DNA of 64,000 bases from contig JAFXAU010000003.1 in NCBI GenBank assembly GCA_017516865.1, positions 137,909 to 201,908 of the forward strand, in the 5' to 3' direction. Below are positions 33,893 to 40,380 of this stretch, in pieces; within the stretch, counting starts at the first letter, position 1; each line of letters opens with the position of its first letter. The stretch comes from Bacteroidales bacterium. Its GTDB lineage: Bacteria > Bacteroidota > Bacteroidia > Bacteroidales > UBA1715. A program made the position numbers and the translations under genes. A model generated the notes under the pieces. That model ran no database searches and was not told where the DNA came from. It saw nothing but the letters and a program-made list of their open reading frames with translations.

Positions 33893-33925
33893 TTAATGTC
33901 ATATATTTCCCTATATGTTAAAAAC
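33890..33925 (+). repeat. 36-bp array repeat, copy 1
   Basis: 36 bp with GTTTTAAT at the left and TTAAAAAC at the right, core ATATATTTCCCTATATG. It differs from copies 3 and 4 at three positions. It overlaps the end of the efflux operon terminator and marks the left boundary of the array. Confidence 0.8.
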
Positions 33926-33969
33926 CGTAACTGGCTTAAAAATACATGCAATTTTTTTAGGGGAAAGAT

Positions 33970-34254
33970 TTATTTTCCAAATAAATCGGAGTGCGTGCCA
34001 GTTCTCATTAGATTAAGGATGTTAAGCTCTCCATTGTTTGTTTTGCCATAAATCAGCAACCAATCAGGTCTAACATGGCATTCCCGAAATCCTTTGTAAT
34101 TGCCATTTAGTGGGTGGTCGTTGTATTCGTCAGAAAGAGGGATGTCGTTTGCCAGATTTTGGATAACATCGTTTAGTTCGGATTCTGGAAGATTACGTTT
34201 CCTCGCAAGTTTCAGGTCTTTTTTATATTGATTGGTGAATACGATTGCTCTCAT
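33970..34254 (-). CDS. YafQ-type mRNA interferase toxin
   Basis: 94 residues of the RelE/YafQ fold. The motif ECHVRPDWLLIY has the His, Asp and Trp of YafQ-type active sites and the end RTGTHSDLFG the second His. It probably cleaves mRNA on the ribosome. The antitoxin gene overlaps its start by four bases. It is the only gene pair in the insert between array repeats 1 and 2. Confidence 0.88.
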   Translation of the reverse strand: MRAIVFTNQYKKDLKLARKRNLPESELNDVIQNLANDIPLSDEYNDHPLNGNYKGFRECHVRPDWLLIYGKTNNGELNILNLMRTGTHSDLFGK

Positions 34255-34448
34255 ATATTCTTGACTTTTCTAAGGTAGTCGTTATAATCCTTGCAACGTG
34301 TCACCTTACCCGAACGTAGTTCTTTTATCGACTTCATTGTAAGGTCTTCGTCATTGTCCTTTATTTTTGCACCGAAAGCAACAAATGCGTCAATCAGTTT
34401 TTGAAAACCGATTTTTCTTGCGTCGTATTCAAAAATTATAGTTGCCAT
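34251..34448 (-). CDS. RelB/DinJ-type antitoxin
   Basis: 65 residues, upstream of the YafQ-like toxin with a 4-bp overlap, the usual order for such modules. The N-terminal half is beta-rich followed by a helical stretch (IDAFVAFGAKIKDNDED) that would wrap the toxin; the remainder is shorter than DinJ. A -7 box TATCTTTG lies 16 bp upstream on the minus strand (34472-34465). It would bind the toxin and repress its own promoter. Confidence 0.75.
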   Translation of the reverse strand: MATIIFEYDARKIGFQKLIDAFVAFGAKIKDNDEDLTMKSIKELRSGKVTRCKDYNDYLRKVKNI

Positions 34449-34464
34449 AGTCGTAATTTTTCCA

Positions 34465-34472
34465 CAAAGATA
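34465..34472 (-). promoter_or_regulatory. -7 promoter box of the toxin-antitoxin pair
   Basis: TATCTTTG on the minus strand. The -33 region falls within array repeat 2 (34489-34524), so the repeat may carry part of this promoter. Confidence 0.5.
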
Positions 34473-34488
34473 CTATTTTTTCCAAAAA

Positions 34489-34524
34489 GTTTTAGAGTTC
34501 TGTAATTTCCTATAAGTTAAAAAC
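34489..34524 (+). repeat. 36-bp array repeat, copy 2 (diverged)
   Basis: Same 36-bp length and orientation, right end TTAAAAAC conserved, core altered (TGTAATTTCCTATAAG). The left end reads GTTTTAGA. Confidence 0.65.
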
Positions 34525-34606
34525 ATAAAAAAAGAAGTGCTTTTAACACTTCTTCTTTTGAGCTTCGGACTGAAACCGCTATTCGCTCATGGTGGAAATA
34601 AATTTC
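34517..34606 (-). ncRNA. Candidate small RNA in cassette B
   Basis: Minus strand, read from about 34606 down. Upstream lies TAATTTTG (34620-34613), a -7 box, with CTTG about 20 bp further. The transcript would contain TGGAAAT/ATTTCCA (34593-34608), a TGAGC/GCTCA stem (34585-34589 with 34559-34563) with an inner CGG/CCG, and a terminator stem AAGAAGTG/CACTTCTT (34547-34554 with 34532-34539) followed by a T run. A 30-codon ORF from 34609 to 34517 (MEIYFHHERIAVSV start) also fits, so coding cannot be excluded. Confidence 0.4.
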
Positions 34607-34612
34607 CATTTG

Positions 34613-34620
34613 CAAAATTA
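34613..34620 (-). promoter_or_regulatory. -7 box of cassette B transcript
   Basis: TAATTTTG on the minus strand matches TAnnTTTG; CTTG lies 20 bp upstream. Confidence 0.45.
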
Positions 34621-34667
34621 TATATTTATTATTGCCTTGTCAAGTGTTTTTCAAAAAAAAGCAAATT

Positions 34668-34703
34668 GTTTTTAAGTCCTATATTTCCCTATATGTTAAA
34701 AAC
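34668..34703 (+). repeat. 36-bp array repeat, copy 3
   Basis: Consensus copy, identical to copy 4. Ends GTTTTTAA and TTAAAAAC are perfect 8-bp inverted repeats; the core is CTATATTTCCCTATATG, within which TATA can pair with TATA around TTTCCC. The single strand can therefore fold with an outer 8-bp stem, an asymmetric bulge and an inner 4-bp stem. Confidence 0.85.
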
Positions 34704-34718
34704 ATAAAAGAAAAAGAA

Positions 34719-34853
34719 GATTGATTGCCGAAATCATCAATCTATTAGCTACAATAGAAACGAAAGGCAATCAATCAACGATAAGACAGATAGAGGGTCT
34801 TATCAGAGAATTAACCAAGTGAAACAAGCCCCCGAAACTCTATCTTCGGGGGC
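34719..34853 (+). ncRNA. Candidate structured RNA with kissing-loop complementarity (cassette C)
   Basis: Three hairpins follow in order: H1 GATTGATTGCC/GGCAATCAATC (34719-34729 with 34766-34776; 11 bp), H2 GATAAGAC/GTCTTATC (34780-34787 with 34797-34804; loop AGATAGAGG) and H3 GCCCCCGAA/TTCGGGGGC (34828-34836 with 34845-34853; loop ACTCTATC). GATAGAG in the H2 loop is perfectly complementary to CTCTATC in the H3 loop. Inside H1, CTATT and AATAG may also pair. A 33-codon frame (TTG 34721 to TGA 34822) ending LIRELTK runs through it, so a small protein is the alternative. No clear promoter was found, so extent and strand are inferred. Confidence 0.5.
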
Positions 34854-34891
34854 AAATTTAATAAAATTATGGAAAAGATATTTGGATTAGA

Positions 34892-34927
34892 GTTTTTAAG
34901 TCCTATATTTCCCTATATGTTAAAAAC
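34892..34927 (+). repeat. 36-bp array repeat, copy 4
   Basis: Identical in all 36 bases to copy 3, same orientation, 224 bp downstream of it. Confidence 0.85.
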
Positions 34928-35013
34928 CTTATGATATAGATATTTGGGTTCAACGAGGCATCGAAACAAAAAATGGTATATGCTCTTTCCTTGGAATAAA
35001 AGATATTTCAGAA

Positions 35014-35265
35014 ATGTCATCGTCTTTAGTCGGAAAAATTGTGAAAGATACAGGTTTTGTGAGTTGCGGTGCAGCAAAAGGAACTGGTTTTAATGGTTAT
35101 ATTTTAAATATATATTGCCCAAAAGGGACAAAAATGCTTTATATAAATGGACGTTCACATTATGCACACGAAAACGAAATATTATTGCAACGCAGTACAA
35201 GTTTTAGGATAACAAAGGTTAATGGTAGATATATAGATGTTGAAGTTGTTGCTCAAGAGTTTTAA
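35014..35265 (+). CDS. ADP-ribosyltransferase catalytic-half fragment
   Basis: 83 residues from ATG 35014. The frame is open from 34924, right at the edge of array repeat 4, and reads KPYDIDIWVQRG before the ATG. That upstream part supplies the RG motif, and the ORF supplies TGFVSCGAAKGTGFNG, YILNIYCPKGTKMLYI and the E-x-E motif in AHENEILLQRSTSFRI, as in exoenzyme and phage-head type ADP-ribosyltransferases (ADPrib_exo_Tox-like). The expected N-terminal part is missing, so it is a truncated gene or a toxin-tip module. The 3' end overlaps the convergent gene by four bases. Confidence 0.65.
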   Translation: MSSSLVGKIVKDTGFVSCGAAKGTGFNGYILNIYCPKGTKMLYINGRSHYAHENEILLQRSTSFRITKVNGRYIDVEVVAQEF

Positions 35266-35573
35266 TAATACTTATTGTACCATTCTTTAAAATCACTTAC
35301 GACATCTCCATATCCATTCCAGTGGCAAAATCTATTAAATAATATTGCCTTCAAAGTTATCGGAATATTGTCATCGGATTTGAAATCTTTTAGACCATTT
35401 TTTATATACTCGTCTAAACAACTATTTATGTATTCTTTATCTGACTGCATGAATCTAACCCATGCTTCTTCATATCCAAATAAAAGAGCTTTTGTACCTC
35501 CTTCTATTTCAAATGGATTTTTTTCTGCACCAGTATAGTATCTACATTGTTTTATCAATTCTTCTCGTGTCAT
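35262..35573 (-). CDS. Hypothetical protein opposite the ADP-ribosyltransferase fragment
   Basis: 103 residues, charged and helical, starting MTREELIKQCRYYTGAEKNP and containing ALLFGYEEAWVRFMQ and HWNGYGDVVSDFKEWY. I do not recognise a known family with confidence, though similar short proteins occur in mobile and toxin contexts in Bacteroidetes. It is convergent with the ADP-ribosyltransferase fragment and could be its immunity partner, but immunity genes are usually on the same strand. It lies within the insert between array repeats 4 and 5. Confidence 0.6.
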   Translation of the reverse strand: MTREELIKQCRYYTGAEKNPFEIEGGTKALLFGYEEAWVRFMQSDKEYINSCLDEYIKNGLKDFKSDDNIPITLKAILFNRFCHWNGYGDVVSDFKEWYNKYY

Positions 35574-35590
35574 AACATGTACATTTTAGA

Positions 35591-35626
35591 GTTTTTAAGT
35601 CCTATATTTCCCTATATGTTAAAAAT
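35591..35626 (+). repeat. 36-bp array repeat, copy 5
   Basis: Matches copies 3 and 4 except that its last base is T instead of C. It is the right boundary of the array; like copy 4 it is preceded by TTAGA. A GTTTTTAA...TTAAAAAAAC segment at 35643-35684 may be a degenerate relic but its core is unrelated. Confidence 0.82.
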
Positions 35627-35808
35627 CTTTAACTTATAAATTGTTTTTAATCAATGACTTATGGTGGAAAATTATTAAAAAAACTCGACCATTTCGGGCA
35701 TTTTTAGAGAATTCTCTTGATTTTTTTTGCATTTTCTTTGACCAAAATAATGATAAGAATACTTGTTTGGCAAATATAAAAAAATACTGCTATGGAATCA
35801 AATGAAGG

Positions 35809-36489
35809 TTACTCTTCCTTCGGCTGCAATTCCACCAGTTTCATTTCGTCAATGTATATTTCCGCAGTTCCTTCAAACGACATAATTAATTGATTGACTT
35901 CCACTGGATTTACGCCTGAATCAACAAAACGGAAATATGAAAGCGGAATTTGCACACGTTTCCACGTTGGATTTACGCCGAAACCTTCGTAGAATTTGCT
36001 TCCGCAGGCAATTGTAGATGTGGTTTTATTGTTGTTGTCCAAAAATGCAAAATTGATTGGCACTGAACCAATTTCATCACCATCGGCGGTACGAACCCAG
36101 AACTCCAGCGCCCACGTGTCAATAATGTCGGACATATCAACCGTCTGCCAGTTGTTCCACATAAAGCCAACGCCAATCCAGTCGCATCCTTTCTTCGACT
36201 TGTCCCATTTCAGATGCAGACTGCCCATTCCTTTGTACACAATCTTGGAATCTACCATAAAATCACGGCACGCGTCTTTCTCAAAGCCCCAACAGCCGGG
36301 AAGGTCGTCCAAAAATATGGACGAAGCCGTGAAAAGTTCCACGTAGTCGGAATTTTTCGTATCGTTTATTTTGTAATATGGATCGTTGTCCTCTGCCGTA
36401 TCCAACGCCATAGGAAGCATTTGAACGCCACAGCTGGTCATCATATACAAACCTGCAATCAAACTGGAAATAAATGCTATTTTCTTCAT
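35809..36489 (-). CDS. CBM11-like lipoprotein
   Basis: 226 residues. A lipoprotein signal ends MMTSCGVQ. The rest is a beta-sandwich with the pattern of carbohydrate-binding module family 11 or related NADH:ubiquinone CIA30-like domains: LELFTASSIFLDD start, GMGSLHLKWD, IDTWALEFWVRTADGDE, WKRVQIPLSYF and IYIDEMKL at the end. It may bind glucans at the outer membrane. It is the last gene of a five-gene minus-strand operon. Its place as a distinct CBM11 is inferred. Confidence 0.65.
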   Translation of the reverse strand: MKKIAFISSLIAGLYMMTSCGVQMLPMALDTAEDNDPYYKINDTKNSDYVELFTASSIFLDDLPGCWGFEKDACRDFMVDSKIVYKGMGSLHLKWDKSKKGCDWIGVGFMWNNWQTVDMSDIIDTWALEFWVRTADGDEIGSVPINFAFLDNNNKTTSTIACGSKFYEGFGVNPTWKRVQIPLSYFRFVDSGVNPVEVNQLIMSFEGTAEIYIDEMKLVELQPKEE

Positions 36490-36511
36490 AGTTCTATTTT
36501 TTTATTTTTAT

Positions 36512-36533
36512 GAGACGCGATAAATCGCGTCTC
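36512..36533. repeat. Small palindromic repeat GAGACGCGAT/ATCGCGTCTC
   Basis: Perfect 10-bp arms with an AA spacer, followed by TACATCA. It lies between two genes of the same operon. It is of the same type as 20825-20847 and the imperfect one at 21260-21280. Confidence 0.7.
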
Positions 36534-36551
36534 TACATCAATTCTTAATTT

Positions 36552-37634
36552 TTAATTCTTATACACCCCGAACAACGGTCTTTTTTTCGTTATTACCACA
36601 TAATCTATCGCCGTTTTCACATCGCAGGCCTCTCCGTTGGAGAATACCATGATTGTAATTTTGTCAACGGCATTGAAATCAAAACTCTTGTTTTTCGGAA
36701 CGAATTTCGACACAGGAATTGAAATGCCGTGCCAACCCTCGCTTACCGAAATTCTATCGCCACCCAACTCACACTCCAACTCGTTGCTGCTATTCACCAA
36801 CGCGATAAACAGACTTGTACGTTCGCAGTATTCAGGATAACCGTACATAAACAAGTTGATGTACGTTGTTGCCGTGTCGGCCAACGTGATTGGATAAAAT
36901 CCTGCTGCCCAGTTGTTTACCTGTTGGAACGTGAATCCCATTCCGTCAACATACCACTTTCCGCCCGTGTCGGTTCCTTCGAGAATGCAGTATTTCTTGC
37001 CTTCGGGAACAACATCCATATTGGTTGACGAAGTTACAATCTTCGAAGGACTGTTGTTCGTATAGAGTTGCTCCACATTGTCCCAATTCGCCACCATACA
37101 GAAATCTTTTGAAGTAAACGTCTCGTCAACGGCTGCGGCAATTTTCAGCGTCGCCTTGCTCGTGTCAACACCTTCGAAATCGGTGAACGTCAATGTTATA
37201 GTACAACTTTCGCCGTCCTTGAAAGAATCTTCACCCGAAGATTCTTCGGATTTACCGAACAAGTCAATGTTGAATTTTTTCTTTAACACATCCGACGGGA
37301 AATATTTTTCACCCGTCTCGCCGCTGTTTCCTGCCCAGACAACGTCCTTCAACGATTTTGAGGTTCCCGTTATTTTTTCTGTCTTTTGCGACACATTTCC
37401 TTTTATTTCAATTTCCCACGAGGTCTCCACATTCCATTCGCCCTTAAACGTAAGCACGTCGCCGTTGGCAAAATCCAGCGAAATCGTGTCGGCACCGTCC
37501 GAAACCAAGTCGAACCCTTCTATCATTTCCAACTTTGCCGACGACGACCAAATATCGTCGCCTTCATCGCAGGAAACGAAACATCCTGCAATCGCCGCAA
37601 TCAGTACATATTGTATAAAAAACTTCTTCATCAT
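36552..37634 (-). CDS. Lipoprotein, envelope operon, paralog A
   Basis: 361 residues from ATG 37634 (37631 also possible). A lipoprotein signal ends GCFVSCDEGDD. The body is beta-rich, with a repeated DLV.DGADTISLDFANGDVLTFKGEW-like pattern in the N-terminal half, a KWYVDGMGFTFQ strand, FMYGYPEYCERTSLFIAL and a final IDYVVITKKRPLF. The following gene product shares the same ending (VDYFIVTTGKPLFNVY), GYPEY.....I and the FANGD/FAQGD element, so both are paralogs. I do not recognise a known family. An earlier start would extend into the upstream gene. Surface-exposed role inferred. Confidence 0.7.
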   Translation of the reverse strand: MMKKFFIQYVLIAAIAGCFVSCDEGDDIWSSSAKLEMIEGFDLVSDGADTISLDFANGDVLTFKGEWNVETSWEIEIKGNVSQKTEKITGTSKSLKDVVWAGNSGETGEKYFPSDVLKKKFNIDLFGKSEESSGEDSFKDGESCTITLTFTDFEGVDTSKATLKIAAAVDETFTSKDFCMVANWDNVEQLYTNNSPSKIVTSSTNMDVVPEGKKYCILEGTDTGGKWYVDGMGFTFQQVNNWAAGFYPITLADTATTYINLFMYGYPEYCERTSLFIALVNSSNELECELGGDRISVSEGWHGISIPVSKFVPKNKSFDFNAVDKITIMVFSNGEACDVKTAIDYVVITKKRPLFGVYKN

Positions 37635-37635
37635 C

Positions 37636-38637
37636 CTAATTATAAACATTGAACAATGGTTTTCCTGTAGTGACAATGAAATAATCCACCGCCGCCTTTG
37701 CCGCACATTCCGTTCCATCAACCGAGAACAGAGAATAGCCCGCTTCGGTTATGTTTGAATAATCAAACGGAATCCCCGTTTCGTTTTCGGTCTCTTTCAA
37801 CTTTGAAAACGAAAGCGAAATGCCGTGCCAGCCAGGTTCTGTCATTTTTATTCTGTCGTTGAAACCGATTTTGTTACCGTTTTTATCGCTGAACATTACG
37901 TAAATCGTTGAATTTGAATAATATTCAGGATAACCATACAAAAAGAAATTGATGTAGTTACTACCAATATTTTTTGTGTCGATTTTCAACGGAGCTTCGG
38001 AAATTGTCAAGATATTTCCCGACAAATAATACTTTCCACCATCTTCGTAACCGCTGATTTGCAGATAGTTATCGCCTTGCGGAACGAGAATGCCCTCATC
38101 GGCGAATGTGCGTTTTTGCGTCGCTGGCAATTCCACACCGTCTTCCACCACACGCGACGTGCTGCCCCAGCCCTCGGCGTCAATTTCGTCGTAGTCGCCA
38201 AGCACAATACCCTCGATTGGTTTTGTAGAAACAACATTGACGAAGTTTTCGGCAACCAAACTGTCATTGTAGTATTCAAATGAAAGTGTCGCCTCGCATG
38301 TTTCACCGTCTCTAAAGAAAATCAAATCCGACGAGCCGTCCCACGCCACCGTTTCGTCAACCGACTTGCCTGTTCCTTTCAGCGTCTTTGTTGCTCCCGA
38401 CTGTTGCCCTTTTACGGTAATAATCCATTTTGTGTCGAACTCCCACGAGCCCATAAAATGAATGGAGTCGCCTTGGGCAAAATCGGCATCGATGGTCTTG
38501 GCATTTCCTGTCGGCACAATATTAAACGTGTCGATTGCAATTCCGTCGATGCTCGGACCGACCATTTCCTCGCTGCAACTCCACATACAGAGCAAACTCG
38601 CTATAAATCCTATAAATGGTAATCGTCTCATATTCAT
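37636..38637 (-). CDS. Lipoprotein, envelope operon, paralog B
   Basis: 333 residues, starting at 38637 where its ATG overlaps the TAA of the upstream beta-barrel gene. A lipoprotein signal ends CMWSCSEEM. The body shares with paralog A the elements ADFAQGDSIHFMGSWEF, YINFFLYGYPEYYSNS, EPGWHGISLSFSKL and a terminal VDYFIVTTGKPLF. Domain is not assigned; it could be a carbohydrate-binding or receptor lipoprotein paired with the beta-barrels. Confidence 0.7.
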   Translation of the reverse strand: MNMRRLPFIGFIASLLCMWSCSEEMVGPSIDGIAIDTFNIVPTGNAKTIDADFAQGDSIHFMGSWEFDTKWIITVKGQQSGATKTLKGTGKSVDETVAWDGSSDLIFFRDGETCEATLSFEYYNDSLVAENFVNVVSTKPIEGIVLGDYDEIDAEGWGSTSRVVEDGVELPATQKRTFADEGILVPQGDNYLQISGYEDGGKYYLSGNILTISEAPLKIDTKNIGSNYINFFLYGYPEYYSNSTIYVMFSDKNGNKIGFNDRIKMTEPGWHGISLSFSKLKETENETGIPFDYSNITEAGYSLFSVDGTECAAKAAVDYFIVTTGKPLFNVYN

Positions 38638-40358
38638 TAGAATAGAATGTTAAACAACAAGAATGCCTGATTTATCTTGTAAGAATTTCCGTCATCATTT
38701 TTGTCTTTGAGATTGAATCTGTCGTATTGCAACGTCAAAGAAATATTGTCGTTGAAACGATAGCGCAAACCTGCCGCCGTCAACATCTGCGAGCCGTCGT
38801 AAGTTTCACACTGATATTTCACCGTTTCGTTGAATCCGTTCAAAATTGCCTTGTAGTCGGTTCCCTTGTAGAACAACATTTTTGTTCCCACCAACACGTC
38901 AACACGATTAAGCACTTCTACACTTGCTCCCAAGTCAATCGTATGAGAATGTAAATCAACAGGTTTCACCAATTCTTTCGACATTTTATACACTCTGTCT
39001 TCGTCACGCGAAGCCGATGCGAACTGGTAGCCGGCTGTTACGTTGACTGACTTGTTCCAACCAAAGATTTTGTCGAAATGCACATTGCCGTTCCATTGTG
39101 CCAACAAATAATTTTTCTTTTTCTCGGAACCTTGTCCAGCAACGTCTTGCAATGCCTGAATTTCAAGACTTGTCTCAAATGTGCTGTCTTCAGCATTGTA
39201 AGCCACCGCCACATCAAAACCCTGACGGTTCGGAGTGGCTTTCCCGTATGGAGTCACGTTGTTGAAAATCATTTCGTAATCCATCAAGCCATACGAAATT
39301 GCCTGATTGTAAATTGCGTCGTCGGTAAGCAAGTCAAGCAAGGCGATTGTTCTGTTGTAGGAATTTGTGCCGACAACAGGCAACACATTCACGTCGGACG
39401 TGTAATTGATACGTTTTGACTGCGCACCCGCACTGAAGAAATTCTGATTGACACGACGGAACGATGCCTGCACGTTCAACTGCGATTCCATCAAATCAGC
39501 TCCAAGTCCTACTTCAAAGAAATTTCCCTTTGTGTCGATTGTTTTTGTATCGGACGTATCTACATAATTGATGGTTGAAAATCCGAGTTCACCAAATGCA
39601 CGAATTTTGCCAAAAACAAAACTGAAATCGCTCGTACCCACGCCGTTGGAATATTTTTCATAGTACGTTTTTGAAACTGTTTTCGGCAAATCAAACAAAT
39701 TGATATAGTTGAAACCAATCTGCGCATTATCGGTGAAATGGAACAACATTTTTCCGCCGGCTTGCAATCTGTCAGGCGTTTTACCATCGTCGAGACTGCG
39801 GTTTCTCATAGCAAACGTAGTAAAATCAATTGATTCCACACCTTTGTCGAAACCAAGTCGCCACGACAAATCGCCACCTTGATTACGCCAGTAACTGCCA
39901 TAATTGAAATTTTCCTGATGGCGGATTTCGCGGATAAAACGGAACACGTCGGCTTCGTTGTTGGCACATTCGCCGTCGTAGTTCCACAGAGTGTATGGCG
40001 TCATACGGGAATCAATGTCGCCGAAACGATATTTTATGCGTTTTGCCGCAACACCCTTGATGGAAATCTCACGCAATTCCAACGTAGCACCTTGTCCCCA
40101 GAAACCGCCTATGGCATTTTTCACACGCAAAGTAGAACTAATGCGGACAGCATCGCTTGGACGAATGTCCAAATGCAAGTCAATCAACGCAGCACCGCCA
40201 AGACTTTGGTCAACATTGGTCGTGTCGTCCGACGAAAGCCAATTGTGCGACATATCGCCACGAGCCATGCCGTTAAACTGTATTTTAGGATTTGCAGTCT
40301 GGGCTTGTACCAACAAACCTGAAATTGCAAGACCGATACACAAGAAAATCTTTTTCAT
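38637..40358 (-). CDS. Predicted outer-membrane beta-barrel, envelope operon
   Basis: 573 residues from ATG 40358; the ATG four codons upstream is possible. A signal peptide ends LVQAQT. The body alternates aromatic and polar residues typical of outer-membrane strands (for example KYRFGDIDSRMTPYTLWNYD) and ends in LLFNILF, with an aromatic last residue as in outer-membrane barrels. It resembles the next gene's product in general style but not clearly in sequence. Function unknown; the operon lacks a TonB-dependent receptor or SusD. Confidence 0.65.
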   Translation of the reverse strand: MKKIFLCIGLAISGLLVQAQTANPKIQFNGMARGDMSHNWLSSDDTTNVDQSLGGAALIDLHLDIRPSDAVRISSTLRVKNAIGGFWGQGATLELREISIKGVAAKRIKYRFGDIDSRMTPYTLWNYDGECANNEADVFRFIREIRHQENFNYGSYWRNQGGDLSWRLGFDKGVESIDFTTFAMRNRSLDDGKTPDRLQAGGKMLFHFTDNAQIGFNYINLFDLPKTVSKTYYEKYSNGVGTSDFSFVFGKIRAFGELGFSTINYVDTSDTKTIDTKGNFFEVGLGADLMESQLNVQASFRRVNQNFFSAGAQSKRINYTSDVNVLPVVGTNSYNRTIALLDLLTDDAIYNQAISYGLMDYEMIFNNVTPYGKATPNRQGFDVAVAYNAEDSTFETSLEIQALQDVAGQGSEKKKNYLLAQWNGNVHFDKIFGWNKSVNVTAGYQFASASRDEDRVYKMSKELVKPVDLHSHTIDLGASVEVLNRVDVLVGTKMLFYKGTDYKAILNGFNETVKYQCETYDGSQMLTAAGLRYRFNDNISLTLQYDRFNLKDKNDDGNSYKINQAFLLFNILF

Positions 40359-40380
40359 ATAGTAATTCATTATAATCTAA

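Noticed and set aside
33890..35626. CRISPR array
   Set aside because: The repeats have the typical 36-bp length and dyad ends, but spacings are 143 to 663 bp, inserts contain genes, and no cas gene is present.
33890..35626. Classical integron with attC sites
   Set aside because: The fold is suggestive, but the strict RYYYAAC and GTTRRRY boxes are not met and no integrase is seen, so the class is left open.
35643..35684. Sixth array repeat
   Set aside because: Ends resemble the repeat (GTTTTTAA and TTAAAAAAAC) but length is 42 bp and the core is unrelated; likely chance in AT-rich DNA.
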